Shown: in pieces, positions 19,393 to 29,145 of the stretch
Numbering within the stretch: the first letter of the stretch is position 1
How the letters are laid out: each line of letters starts with the position of its first letter
Origin: Helicobacter muridarum
GTDB lineage: Bacteria; Campylobacterota; Campylobacteria; Campylobacterales; Helicobacteraceae
Direction: 5' to 3'
DNA length: 64,000 nucleotides
NCBI RefSeq assembly: GCF_000765805.2
Contig: NZ_JRPD02000001.1
Coordinates: 153,729 to 217,728 of the forward strand
Made by a program: the position numbers and the translations under genes
Notes under the pieces: model-generated
Databases searched by the model: none
The model's input: only the letters and a program-made list of their open reading frames with translations
What the model was told of the DNA's origin: nothing

Positions 19393-20691
19393 ATGATAAG
19401 TTTTTATTCAAGCATACTTAATAAATTTTCCACCCTGCTAGCTAAATGTTCATCTTCGCTTGTTAATTATTCGTATTTTCCAAAGCTAGATCTATATCAA
19501 GGATTAAGTTCCAAACAAACCAATGATTATCCATTCGATGATTCGCTATATGATTCTAACATCATTAATATAAGTCAATTCTCATTTGAGTCAAATATAT
19601 CATATGTAGATAAAATCTTAGGATTTATGAATCATAATAAATTTTATCCATATTCTAAGTCAAGACATTGGGATTTATTGGTTAGCTTATTTAATAAGAA
19701 AATACGTGTTATCCCGCTTGATTTGTTGCAACACAAAGAGTTAATTATTCAAAAACAAGAATTATATGAGAGAAAATTAGATGATGTTCTATTAACAAAA
19801 GCCAAGCAGACAAGAATCCCATTAGCAACACATGAGTGCCAATTCATATTAAATTATATGGATAGCACTAGAGTGAAATTTGAATCATTTTTTGTAAATT
19901 CTAGGCTACTTTGCGAGGAGTCTATAGAATCAAAAAGCAATATTTACTATGTCAACCCTCTTTTAATATTTAGTAATCTCAATATGATGTTCCCTAATTT
20001 GAGTGATTATACTGTGATATTTCAAGATAAGCATAAGCATGCTATAGCACATTATAGGTATGGAGCTATTGATTTTTGTGCAATAATAGAAAAACAAATA
20101 CCATTACAAAACTATTATCGCAATATTGATTCTATAGGTGAAGTTATTGTGTGTAATTTAACTTCACAATCATTTACTACTAGTAAAAGCCCAACAATAG
20201 AATCTATACTATCTTATGTTATTAAGTCTAATTGGCATACAAGTAAAGATATTGAGCATTATTTAGAAAAGTTTAATATATCTGAATGTTTTAGAATTTT
20301 GATGATTAATTATTTTTACTCTACTAATACGTCATTTTTACATAATATGTTAATTATTCCTAAACGGTTTTATATCATGCAGCGCAGAATTATCTTATAT
20401 GGTGGTATAGGGATTCTTGCTGTGTTGCTTAGCAGTGCGTATAACCTGTATTTACATTATCAACAAAAGCTAACTATTCAAAAAGAGTTAACAAACTATT
20501 ATCAAATAATTAATGATGAATATCATAAGAAGAAAAGTTATACTTCTGTGTATAGTAAGATTTATGATAGTATTAATAACAATAAGAGCTTGAATTTCTC
20601 AATAGAGCAGCATTATAACTCACAATTAAGGCAATGGGAGGATTCTAAGCAGAATCCACCAAGCAACCAAATCAGAGCTTCACTTAATTAA
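19393..20691 (+). CDS. Unknown protein with a single C-terminal membrane segment
   Basis: 432 residues; I do not recognise a family. A long mainly polar N-terminal region (1-340) is followed by one clear membrane segment (IILYGGIGILAVLLSSAYNL, about 340-362) and a roughly 70-residue tail with coiled-coil character. This bitopic layout resembles GspL/PilN-type scaffold proteins only in outline. It stands alone, 115 bp after the fabL-like gene, in an AT-rich setting, and converges on actP. Confidence 0.6.
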   Translation: MISFYSSILNKFSTLLAKCSSSLVNYSYFPKLDLYQGLSSKQTNDYPFDDSLYDSNIINISQFSFESNISYVDKILGFMNHNKFYPYSKSRHWDLLVSLFNKKIRVIPLDLLQHKELIIQKQELYERKLDDVLLTKAKQTRIPLATHECQFILNYMDSTRVKFESFFVNSRLLCEESIESKSNIYYVNPLLIFSNLNMMFPNLSDYTVIFQDKHKHAIAHYRYGAIDFCAIIEKQIPLQNYYRNIDSIGEVIVCNLTSQSFTTSKSPTIESILSYVIKSNWHTSKDIEHYLEKFNISECFRILMINYFYSTNTSFLHNMLIIPKRFYIMQRRIILYGGIGILAVLLSSAYNLYLHYQQKLTIQKELTNYYQIINDEYHKKKSYTSVYSKIYDSINNNKSLNFSIEQHYNSQLRQWEDSKQNPPSNQIRASLN

Positions 20692-20753
20692 ATGAAGCTA
20701 AACTATGTTTATATTTAAATCTAGTCTAAGGAATCCTGATATCTATTTTGATA

Positions 20754-22421
20754 TTAATGTGCTACTGCTTTATCAGCACCAATTCCAGTTTTTGCCCTAA
20801 AATCAAAGGCTTCAAAACCTTCTTTATCAATCTTTGCCCTCTCGCTCTTGTCTGTGATAGAGAAAAACCACAGCAAGAAGAATGTAAGAGGGATAGAGAA
20901 TATAGCGGGGTGGTCATAGGGAAATATTGCTTTTTCAAATCCCAAGGTCTTCACCCACATGCTAGGGCTTAGAATTACAAAGCTTACAACAGATATTAAA
21001 CCTATCAATCCGCCCATAAATACGCCTCGAGTGGTTAGTCCTTTCCAATAAATGCAAAGTAATATGATTGGGAAATTAACACTTCCAGCAATCCCAAATA
21101 CTAGTCCAACAATGAATGCTACATTTTGATTCTCAAAGACAAATCCAAGCACAATGGCAATCACACCAAGCACCACCGCAGAAATCTTACTTACCCTTAT
21201 TGCCATCTTACTATCCACATTTCCCTTTTTGATTGTGGTTGTATAGAGGTCATGAGCGATTGCTCCAGCTCCGCTTATGCAAAGCCCAGCCACAACAGCT
21301 AAGATTGTAGCAAATGCCACTGCTGAGATAAATCCAAGCAAAACATTTCCACCTAGAATTTCTGATAACAAAATAACTACCATATTTGTAGCACCTGTAA
21401 AGTTGCCTTGTGCATCTACATATTTTGGATCTCCAAGCACAAAGGCTATTGCCCCAAATCCTAGCACGAATGTAAGTATAAAAAAATAGCCTATGAATCC
21501 AGTTGCATAGAATGCCGACTTTCTAGCTTCACTAGCGTCTTTGACTGTAAAGAATCTCATTAAGATATGGGGTAGTCCAGCTGTGCCAAATGTAACAGCT
21601 AACCCAAGAGATATGGTAGCTATTGGGTCTTTAAAGAATACCCCAGCTTTCATTATTGCTTCGCCTTTTGGGTGATTGTTGATTGCTAAATCAAAGTAAT
21701 AATTCAAATCAAATTTTGATAGATAAAGAATCATCAAAGCCATTAGGGTTGTCCCACCTAGAAGCAAGCTTGCTTTTATGATTTGCACCCAAGTTGTAGC
21801 GTGCATACCACCAAAGACAACATAGCATACCATTAGGATTCCAACAAGAACGACAGCTAGGGCATATGGCAAGCCAAAGAGAGTTTGTATAAGCTGCCCA
21901 GCTCCAACCATTTGCGCAATGAGATAAAATATTACAATAACTAGTGTGCTAAGGGCTGCTACAATTCTTATTGGCTTTTCTTCTAGACGCAGAGCTATTA
22001 CATCTGTAAAGGTGAATTTACCAAGATTTCTAAAGCGTTCAGCAATAAGGAATAGTATTACTGGCCACGCAATAGTCCAACCAACAGGATAAACTAGGGC
22101 ATCAAATCCATATGAGAATATAAGCGCGGTAAGCCCTAGAAATGCTGCCGCACTCATATAATCTCCAGAGATAGCTAAGCCATTTTGAAACCCAGAGATA
22201 CCACCCCCAGCAGTGAAGAATGCAGCGGCTGAATTTGTTTTTTTGTTAGAGTAGTAAGTAATGCCAAGTGTAACTAGCACAAAGGCTAGAAACAAAATTA
22301 CAGCTGTGATATTTAGTTCATTTTTTACTACTTCATCATCACCTGAATCAAATGCAGCCCCAAAGGCTAGATTGCTACATAATAATAGTAATAATAGAAT
22401 AAAAGTATTGAATTGTCTCAT
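20754..22421 (-). CDS. actP: Cation/acetate symporter (sodium:solute symporter family)
   Basis: 555 residues with about 13 membrane segments and an N-terminal hydrophobic segment that may be a signal (MRQFNTFILLLLLLCSNLAFG). Family features include AAAFFTAGGGISGFQNGLAISGD cut into the typical SSS start and LPHILMRFFTVKDASEAR, characteristic of ActP-type transporters. It imports acetate and other short carboxylates with sodium. It follows the small DUF485 gene by 9 bp, the standard yjcH-actP pair. Substrate is inferred from the pairing. Confidence 0.87.
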   Translation of the reverse strand: MRQFNTFILLLLLLCSNLAFGAAFDSGDDEVVKNELNITAVILFLAFVLVTLGITYYSNKKTNSAAAFFTAGGGISGFQNGLAISGDYMSAAAFLGLTALIFSYGFDALVYPVGWTIAWPVILFLIAERFRNLGKFTFTDVIALRLEEKPIRIVAALSTLVIVIFYLIAQMVGAGQLIQTLFGLPYALAVVLVGILMVCYVVFGGMHATTWVQIIKASLLLGGTTLMALMILYLSKFDLNYYFDLAINNHPKGEAIMKAGVFFKDPIATISLGLAVTFGTAGLPHILMRFFTVKDASEARKSAFYATGFIGYFFILTFVLGFGAIAFVLGDPKYVDAQGNFTGATNMVVILLSEILGGNVLLGFISAVAFATILAVVAGLCISGAGAIAHDLYTTTIKKGNVDSKMAIRVSKISAVVLGVIAIVLGFVFENQNVAFIVGLVFGIAGSVNFPIILLCIYWKGLTTRGVFMGGLIGLISVVSFVILSPSMWVKTLGFEKAIFPYDHPAIFSIPLTFFLLWFFSITDKSERAKIDKEGFEAFDFRAKTGIGADKAVAH

Positions 22422-22430
22422 TGTTTTTCC

Positions 22431-22778
22431 TTAGATGATTTCGCTTTTTTGCATTTTGTTAAGAATTTCTTTTTGCTTATCATCAAAAAAATAATTCGCC
22501 ACAAATCCATACAATCCCGTGCTAATAATGCCTAGTAAAATTGCACAGATTCCAAAGACAATGCCTACAGTAACAGGAGAATCCCCCACCCTCAAACCTA
22601 AAAGGTCTGGGAAAAATCCAACTAGCCCCAAGAAGCTAAAATAACAACCAAGAATCAACACAGTCAAAAAAACACAAAACCGAATCTTAAAACGCATGAA
22701 TTCTTTGAATTCTTCATACACAATTTTTTGTTCTTTACTCAAATTATCTTGCTTAAAAACAAACCTTTTGTTTGACAT
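22431..22778 (-). CDS. yjcH: DUF485 membrane protein (YjcH type)
   Basis: 115 residues with two membrane segments (about 32-55 and 70-95) and a charged N-terminus. DUF485 proteins are encoded next to acetate symporters and are thought to assist them. A strong site AAGGAGGAG precedes the ATG. It is transcribed ahead of actP in one operon. Confidence 0.87.
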   Translation of the reverse strand: MSNKRFVFKQDNLSKEQKIVYEEFKEFMRFKIRFCVFLTVLILGCYFSFLGLVGFFPDLLGLRVGDSPVTVGIVFGICAILLGIISTGLYGFVANYFFDDKQKEILNKMQKSEII

Positions 22779-23155
22779 TAACTCCTCCTTAAAAATTTAT
22801 GTGATTTGTATTAATTATATTTAAAAAAAACATGAAATTACCTAATTTTTTATAAAAATATCTTTATTTATTAATAAATTAAGATAAAAATTAGGTAATA
22901 ACGAACTAATTCTATACAACTGTAGAAAAATATATCTATAACATTGCATTTATTATATTTTTTGTATATATTTTGTGAATATAAATTACAAAATATACAC
23001 TTATAATTTACTATGAACAATTTATGTTCATTGTGCTATTTATATTGTGTAGTTGCTAAATTTTAGGACTAGATACTAAGCACTTTGTGGATATAGATTA
23101 TGTTTATTGGGCTAGAATTTCAACTCTAAATCTATATTATTTAATAAGGAGCAGC
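22779..23155. other. Divergent intergenic region with long palindrome
   Basis: 377 bp, very AT-rich, between the divergent yjcH-actP operon and hemJ. It contains the 63-bp inverted repeat at 22837-22899. I see no convincing coding potential; an upstream in-frame ATG for hemJ at 23087 lacks a ribosome site. Confidence 0.6.
22837..22899. promoter_or_regulatory. 63-bp long inverted repeat upstream of yjcH-actP
   Basis: The arms ATTACCTAATTTTT (22837-22850) and its exact complement (22886-22899) flank a loop that is itself partly palindromic (ATCTT...AAGAT around TTTATTAATAAA). It lies 59 bp upstream of yjcH. It could be an operator, a 5' leader hairpin or a cruciform-forming site; no T-run marks it as a terminator. 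Confidence 0.7.
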
Positions 23156-23590
23156 ATGATAGAGTTTTATGGTGCTTTTAAGGCTCTTCACATTATTGCA
23201 GTAATTTCATGGATGGCTGCTTTACTATATTTGCCAAGATTATTTGTATATCATTCAGAACAGAAAGACAATATACAATTTAAGCAAGTAGTCCAAATAC
23301 AAGAGAAGCGACTTTATTATGGCATTGGCTATCCCGGAATGCTACTATCTATTATTAGCGGGATTCTTATGATATTATCTAATCCGCATTTATTTGCAAG
23401 CGGTGGTTGGTTACATGCAAAGCTAACATTTGCATTGTTGCTTATTATTTTTCATTTTGCTTGCGGATTTTACCGTAGAGCTTTGATGCTAGATAATTAT
23501 AAGAGTGCTAGATTCTTTAGATTCTTCAATGAGATTCCTACGTTATTAATGATAGGAATTGTGATTATGGCTGTGGTAAAACCTTTTTAA
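23156..23590 (+). CDS. hemJ: HemJ-type protoporphyrinogen oxidase
   Basis: 144 residues with four membrane segments. The start IEFYGAFKALHIIAVISWMAAL carries the conserved His of HemJ, followed by LPRLFVYH and by EKRLYYGIGYPGMLLSIISG. It would oxidise protoporphyrinogen IX to protoporphyrin IX in haem synthesis. I chose ATG 23156 because AAGGAG lies 6 bases upstream, giving the normal family start. Confidence 0.88.
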   Translation: MIEFYGAFKALHIIAVISWMAALLYLPRLFVYHSEQKDNIQFKQVVQIQEKRLYYGIGYPGMLLSIISGILMILSNPHLFASGGWLHAKLTFALLLIIFHFACGFYRRALMLDNYKSARFFRFFNEIPTLLMIGIVIMAVVKPF

Positions 23591-23693
23591 TAAGAATTTA
23601 TTTTCATTCTATAGTCCCATATTAAGAATTGCGTAAATATCTTTTGATTCGTGCTACAATATTAATTGTTTCAAAGTTTCAGCAAGGATGATA

Positions 23694-24971
23694 ATGTTTT
23701 GTAGAAGCTTACTTCGAGTCATATTTTTTTTTAGTGCTTTTGTATGGGCAGATCAGTATTATATTTCTGGCAATAATTTTTATACGCGCGAGTCTTATAA
23801 TCATCTTATTTCGCCAATACCAATTCCAACGCAAGAAGTAGTTAGACTAGATTCTAAAAAATGCACAAAAAATTGTCTAAATTCTATGTTTGATAATAAG
23901 ATGTATTTCAGCTTTATGTCAAAATATATAGACTACAAAGACGATCTCTTAAGCAAGCGTTTTAACTCTGCTGTTAAAGCTTTGCTAGATTCTGAAATGT
24001 TGCCTATTATTACTAGTGATGAAATTATTCGTATAGCTTTGCTTATCCCTCAAAAGAGCATTGGTAGATATTCTGCTAGCAGTGCCGTTAGTATTCTTTC
24101 TTATCTCATTACAAAGGGTGTAGACTTTGAGTTTGATGTATTTGATTCTCAAAATGAAGATGCAAGCAATCTAAGTAGGGCATATTCTGAAATTCAAGAG
24201 CAGGAGTTCAATTACATAATAGCTATTTTAACTGGTAAAGGGTTGGAGAATTTAATAAATAGCACAGATATTACAACACCAATATTTGTGCCTACTTTAA
24301 ATAAGTATCAAATTCCATCATCGCTAGATGTTAGCAATATATTCTTTGGTGGTATAGATTATAAAAAGCAAATTCAGATGGTGCTTGATTTTGCTAATGA
24401 CAAGAAAGCAAAAATCATAAGCTATAACGATGATGGTGTGATTGGTAGAATGCTAGGAGGAATTGTTTCTGCGAAGGCTAGCTCCATTCTTGCAGAGGAG
24501 AGCGTAGATTCCAAACAAGCGACAAAATTTGGGACTTCAATAAGTAAGGTTAGAAAAGATTTAAAACAAAGTGTGGTAATTCTTAATACTTCTGTAACTA
24601 AAAGCGGGTTAATCATTCCGCAAATAGGCAATACATCTCAAGTACCAATAGCATTTCTTTCTACTCAAATTAACTATAACCCATATTTATTAAGATTAGT
24701 GCCAAAAGAAGATTCAAAAAATATTTTTGTTGTTAGTTCTATTGGTCTATTAGGCGACAAACTTTTGGCGTTTAGTGATTTATTAAGCTCTGATTTGCAA
24801 TATGATTGGGTAAATTATGCTACTGCCTTAGGTGTAGATGTTATGCTTTCAAAAAATACTAAAGGTTGGAATAGATTCTTTTCTGAAAAAATTCAAAACA
24901 ACCAAGTTTTATATCATAATAGATTTTATGGCGTTAAAGATTCTCACTTTGTACCTATTGATCCAAAATGA
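23694..24971 (+). CDS. Exported protein of unknown function, possible periplasmic-binding-like fold
   Basis: 425 residues from the ATG at 23694 (AAGGA 5 bases upstream). The N-terminus is a plausible signal peptide (RSLLRVIFFFSAFVWA). The middle, with alternating strands and helices (FNYIIAILTGKGLENL, PIFVPTLNK, FFGGIDYKKQIQMVLDFA, AKIISYNDD), resembles a type I periplasmic-binding or LpoA-like fold, but this is only a pattern impression. It is the second gene after hemJ, with its own possible extended -10 at about 23652-23660 (TGCTACAAT). Confidence 0.65.
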   Translation: MFCRSLLRVIFFFSAFVWADQYYISGNNFYTRESYNHLISPIPIPTQEVVRLDSKKCTKNCLNSMFDNKMYFSFMSKYIDYKDDLLSKRFNSAVKALLDSEMLPIITSDEIIRIALLIPQKSIGRYSASSAVSILSYLITKGVDFEFDVFDSQNEDASNLSRAYSEIQEQEFNYIIAILTGKGLENLINSTDITTPIFVPTLNKYQIPSSLDVSNIFFGGIDYKKQIQMVLDFANDKKAKIISYNDDGVIGRMLGGIVSAKASSILAEESVDSKQATKFGTSISKVRKDLKQSVVILNTSVTKSGLIIPQIGNTSQVPIAFLSTQINYNPYLLRLVPKEDSKNIFVVSSIGLLGDKLLAFSDLLSSDLQYDWVNYATALGVDVMLSKNTKGWNRFFSEKIQNNQVLYHNRFYGVKDSHFVPIDPK

Positions 24972-25104
24972 TAAACATCTCTTGGCTATGTAATTTCAAA
25001 ATCTTTTCCTTAGTTGTTACTAAAATGCTTATTGTTTATCTCAATGTATAGATAATAATAGCCTATTTTGCTTTGAATTCAAATACATTTAGAGTTCAAT
25101 ATAA

Positions 25105-26133
25105 TCAAATCTCTATTTTTTCTAATAATGTAAGATTAAAACCACTTAAAGCCGCATATTCACTCTTACTAGAGCTAAGTAATCTAAAGCTTTCAACCTT
25201 AAGTAGCCTTAAAATTTGTGCTCCTACCCCATAATCTTTTACGTCTTTATTTTGTAATGAATCTGAATTCAAAAATATGCAATATCCACCCTCTTTTTGT
25301 ATTTTTTCTATGGATTTTAATAAATCATCAAACTCAGCTCCATTTTCCAGAAGCTCCAAATCACTCCTAATGCTATGGAATTTAACCAACGGAATATCCA
25401 TACAATGTTTGCTAAATTGAAATGATGTATGTTTATAGCCTAAATGGTCATGAAAGATAATGCGCTTACATTTATACCCTAATAATTCAAAGTCATCTTC
25501 AGTTATCTTGGAGACTAGATTCTCATAATTTAGTCGATACTGAATTATATCTGATACATATAGAATTTTTAGATTCTGTTCTTTAGCAAAGTCAAGTAAG
25601 AATTTATCACCACGTCTAGCCATTGAGCCATCTTTCTTCATGATTTCACAAATCACGCTAATTGGAGAGACACCTGCGAGTTTGCAAATATCAACACTTG
25701 CTTCTGTGTGTCCTGTCCTAGCTAGCACTCCACCCTCCTTAGCAATTAGTGGAAATATATGCCCAGGTCGCACAAAGTCACTAGGAGAAGCATTTGCATC
25801 GCACATAAGCCTAATTGTCATATCTCTTTCATAAGCAGAGATACCTGTTTTTGCCTCTCTAGCGTCAATAGAAACAGTAAAGGCTGTTTCATGATTGCTA
25901 TCGTTCTTACTAACCATAGGGGGTAAATCTAGCTTTAGGGCAATTTCTTGTGTGATAGATACACAAATTAATCCCCTTGCTTCTTGTGCCATGAAATTTA
26001 TTTTTTGTGGTGTGGAAAAAATTCCGGCCATGACCAAATCGCCTTCGTTTTCCCTATCTTCATCATCCATAATAATTATCATTTTACCGTTTTTGATTTC
26101 TTCTATGGCTTCTCTCACTCTTTTTTGATACAT
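25105..26133 (-). CDS. ribB: 3,4-dihydroxy-2-butanone 4-phosphate synthase with degenerate GTP cyclohydrolase II-like domain
   Basis: 342 residues. Residues 1-200 are a complete DHBP synthase: MDDEDRENEGDLV metal-binding acidic motif, RPGHIFPL and GHTEASVDICKLAG. The enzyme makes the four-carbon precursor of riboflavin from ribulose 5-phosphate. The C-terminal half aligns in position with RibA of the bifunctional RibBA, but the three-cysteine zinc motif and the GTP-binding residues are missing, so GTP cyclohydrolase activity is unlikely. H. pylori has a similar layout. AAGG precedes the ATG. Confidence 0.9.
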   Translation of the reverse strand: MYQKRVREAIEEIKNGKMIIIMDDEDRENEGDLVMAGIFSTPQKINFMAQEARGLICVSITQEIALKLDLPPMVSKNDSNHETAFTVSIDAREAKTGISAYERDMTIRLMCDANASPSDFVRPGHIFPLIAKEGGVLARTGHTEASVDICKLAGVSPISVICEIMKKDGSMARRGDKFLLDFAKEQNLKILYVSDIIQYRLNYENLVSKITEDDFELLGYKCKRIIFHDHLGYKHTSFQFSKHCMDIPLVKFHSIRSDLELLENGAEFDDLLKSIEKIQKEGGYCIFLNSDSLQNKDVKDYGVGAQILRLLKVESFRLLSSSKSEYAALSGFNLTLLEKIEI

Positions 26134-26181
26134 GAATATGCCTTAATCTTTACGTTTTTGCAAAAATTATAGCAAAAATAT

Positions 26182-26209
26182 TTGACTTTCAAAATTTTCA
26201 CGCTATAAT
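26182..26209 (+). promoter_or_regulatory. Promoter of the tRNA-Gln/tRNA-fMet transcript
   Basis: TTGACT at 26182-26187 and TATAAT at 26204-26209 with a 16-bp spacer, a near-consensus promoter ending 43 bp before tRNA-Gln. Confidence 0.75.
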
Positions 26210-26252
26210 ACTATCTTTGATTTCTAGTTGAAATTTTTAGTTAATTTTATAT

Positions 26253-26327
26253 TAGGGTATCGCCAAGCGGTAAGGCAGCAGGTTTTGGTCCTGCCATTCC
26301 GAGGTTCGAATCCTTGTACCCTAGCCA
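26253..26327 (+). tRNA. tRNA-Gln (anticodon TTG)
   Basis: Acceptor stem TAGGGTA pairs with TACCCTA. The anticodon stem GCAGG/CCTGC holds a loop TTTTGGT with anticodon TTG. The T-arm is GAGGTTCGAATCC, with discriminator G and CCA encoded (26325-26327). Confidence 0.97.
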
Positions 26328-26334
26328 TTTATAT

Positions 26335-26411
<77 letters not shown>

Positions 26412-26560
26412 TTCTTAATTAAATTATTCATTTTTTCTCACATATACATATCATAATAAAGCTATCTTTAGATATTAGTGTTTTATATAAAGCTTTAATG
26501 CTTATTTTAATTTGTTTAACTTTGTGTAACACAAAGTTTAGCATTATTTAATATTATAAA

Positions 26561-27715
26561 TTACTTTGATTCTTTCGTGGTAGAGGTAGGATAGCTACCT
26601 AGCCACTTGATTTCATCACCTCTTTTAGCAAAGATTCTAGCTATATTCTCATCATATCTATGTCCATAGAAATCCATATAAAATCCAGAACGAAATCCTC
26701 TATCATAGTGAATAGGGCGTGAATCTATCTTTGTAATATTGATATTTTCCTCTTTAAAATCACGAAGCAATTCAAACAAAGAGCCAGATTTCTCAAAGTC
26801 TTTGATACTTACGAATATAGATGTCTTTTGATTCTTTGCTTGCGGATTAAAAAAATCACTAATGATTACAAAGCGGGTTTGATTATTAAAATTTGTTTGT
26901 ATTTTATTAAACATAATTGGTAACCCGTATATTTTGGCTGCAATATGCGAACAAATTGCAGCACTTTTAGAATCCTTGCTAGCTAGCTTAGCAGCATATG
27001 CTGTAGAAGTAACTCCGACTTGCTCAACATTGCTTAAGTTATAGTCGTTTATAAATTCTTGGCATTGTCCAAATGCAATATCTCTTGAGTAAATTCGCTC
27101 AATTTCGCCAATATCTTGTGCCATAGTTGCAAAACTATGATGAATGTCAAATACAATTTCTCCTATGATGCTAAAGTTACATCTTGCTAGATTGTCAATA
27201 CTTTCTCCAACCATGCCATTGGTATTATTCTCAAGTGGAATGACTCCATATTTTGCATTGTGGTTTTTTAAGGATTGAAAAACTGCAGTTATAGTATTTA
27301 CGCTTAAATAGCGACTTAAAGGTCCAAATATGCTTTCAGCTGCTTGGTGACAAAAGCTTCCAATCGGTCCTAAGAACGAAACTCTTTGAGGCATTTCTAT
27401 ATTTAAGGCTACGCCAAATATTTCATGAAATATCGATTCAAGTCTCTCTCTATTTAGATTACTAAGGTTATGTTGTTTTGCATATTCTACTAGATTATCA
27501 ATAATGCTTTTTTCCCTATCGGGGCGATATATGGTTGCGTTATTTTGAATTTTTAGATGCCCTATTTGCTTAACTATCTCAAATCTATTATTAAGTAACT
27601 TTGCCATTTCAAAATCCAGCCTGTCAATTTTATCGCGTAAAACACCAATCTTTTCATCTATATAAGTATCTGACTTTATATTATTGATAAATTCCGAATC
27701 TTCATTATTCTCCAT
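26561..27715 (-). CDS. pheA: Bifunctional chorismate mutase/prephenate dehydratase
   Basis: 384 residues. An AroQ-type chorismate mutase occupies about residues 20-105 (IGVLRDKIDRLDFEMAKLLNNR; YRPDREKSI). The prephenate dehydratase follows at about 115-290 (FLGPIGSFCHQAAESIFG; catalytic TRF in NNQTRFVIISD). A C-terminal ACT domain at about 295-380 has the SRP phenylalanine-binding motif. Together they convert chorismate to phenylpyruvate for phenylalanine synthesis, with feedback through ACT. AAGGA precedes the ATG. It is convergent with the tRNA pair. Confidence 0.95.
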   Translation of the reverse strand: MENNEDSEFINNIKSDTYIDEKIGVLRDKIDRLDFEMAKLLNNRFEIVKQIGHLKIQNNATIYRPDREKSIIDNLVEYAKQHNLSNLNRERLESIFHEIFGVALNIEMPQRVSFLGPIGSFCHQAAESIFGPLSRYLSVNTITAVFQSLKNHNAKYGVIPLENNTNGMVGESIDNLARCNFSIIGEIVFDIHHSFATMAQDIGEIERIYSRDIAFGQCQEFINDYNLSNVEQVGVTSTAYAAKLASKDSKSAAICSHIAAKIYGLPIMFNKIQTNFNNQTRFVIISDFFNPQAKNQKTSIFVSIKDFEKSGSLFELLRDFKEENINITKIDSRPIHYDRGFRSGFYMDFYGHRYDENIARIFAKRGDEIKWLGSYPTSTTKESK

Positions 27716-27843
27716 ATTTTATCCTTAATTAATTGACAAATGTAACATATAAATTAACCGATATTTTACCAAAATCGATATAATTCATATCATTAATAAT
27801 TTTATCTATCAAGATTTTATTATAATTTAATTAGGAATTTATA

Positions 27844-28881
27844 ATGAGAAATTTTGTTTTTTTTAATGCTGGAGGTATTTTTCTTGCATTTTGTATTGCC
27901 ACTGCTAGTATATTTATTGCTAACTTAGATTACACAAAGTCACTTCATATATCACCACTAATTATTGGTGTTTGTTTTGGTATTTTGCTCTCTGATTTAT
28001 ATAGGAAAAATCATAGCTTTCATAAAAAAATGGAAGCAGGCATTGGCTTTAGTGCAAAGAGAATTCTAAGATTAGGCATTATTCTTTATGGTTTTAATGT
28101 TTCTCTTAATGATATTACTGATGTTGGATTTGTTGGAGTATTGTTATCTTTAGTTGTTGTTATTTCTATATTGATTATTGGATTCTTCCTAGGGACAAAG
28201 GTTCTAAAGCTTGATAGGGATTTATCAATCCTAGTAAGTGCTGGTGCGGCTATTTGCGGAGCTGCAGCAATTCTAGCTATGGAATCAGCCATAAAATCAG
28301 AGACATACAAAGGTGTTATTGCTGTTGGAACTGTTGTTGTATTTGGTTTGATTGGCATGTTTGTATATCCTGTGCTATATCAACTAGGTTTTATTCCTCT
28401 TGATTTTATACAAGAGGGATTATATATAGGTATTACTTTGCATGAAGTGGCAAATGTTGTTGGTGCAGGCGATGCAATATCTCCAGAATGCGCTTCTTAT
28501 GCTTTGATTGTAAAGATGATTAGAGTAATGCTTTTAGTGCCTACGTTGATTATTGTCCCGTTATTACTTCAGAAATTCTTTTATGATGATAAACCACAAA
28601 CAAGAAATAAACTTCATATTCCTTGGTTTGCGATTGGATTTATGATAGTTATAGTTTTACATTCTATTATTGATTTTCCATCTGTGATTATCGAATCAGG
28701 TAAGCTAATTTGCGTTTTGTTTCTTACTATGTCTATGTGCGCGCTTGGATTGCAAACAGATTTGAAGAAATTCATCTCACTTGGAGGGGCTGCGTTTAAG
28801 CTTGCATTTTTGTTAAGCCTTATTTTATTTGTAGGTGGATTTATCTTAATATATTCATTATCTCTTACTCACATTATATAG
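27844..28881 (+). CDS. YeiH/UPF0324 family putative sulfate exporter
   Basis: 345 residues with about ten membrane segments. Family motifs include GIGFSAKRILRLGIILYGF, VLVSAGAAICGAAAI (present here as LVSAGAAICGAAAILA) and ITLHEVANVVGAG. The physiological substrate is not firmly known; the family is called putative sulfate exporter. The adjacent genes do not help to define its role. Confidence 0.88.
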   Translation: MRNFVFFNAGGIFLAFCIATASIFIANLDYTKSLHISPLIIGVCFGILLSDLYRKNHSFHKKMEAGIGFSAKRILRLGIILYGFNVSLNDITDVGFVGVLLSLVVVISILIIGFFLGTKVLKLDRDLSILVSAGAAICGAAAILAMESAIKSETYKGVIAVGTVVVFGLIGMFVYPVLYQLGFIPLDFIQEGLYIGITLHEVANVVGAGDAISPECASYALIVKMIRVMLLVPTLIIVPLLLQKFFYDDKPQTRNKLHIPWFAIGFMIVIVLHSIIDFPSVIIESGKLICVLFLTMSMCALGLQTDLKKFISLGGAAFKLAFLLSLILFVGGFILIYSLSLTHII

Positions 28882-29145
28882 TTGGTGTATTTAACTCATT
28901 TATAATATATTTTTATATGCTTACCTCAATAATGGGATTTAAATCTGAATTCAGGCTATTATATAGCCCAAAATACTTATTATGTTTTCTAGTTCTTCAA
29001 TTACTTAATATAATGCAAAGTTAGATATGTTGTTTTATTTATATACTAAGCTTCAAATGATAGGACTTAGAAGTTAGAATCTTATCATGTTTTGATGTGG
29101 TAAGATTTTAAAAATTTTATGCCTTTAGTGCGGAATGGAGATATT

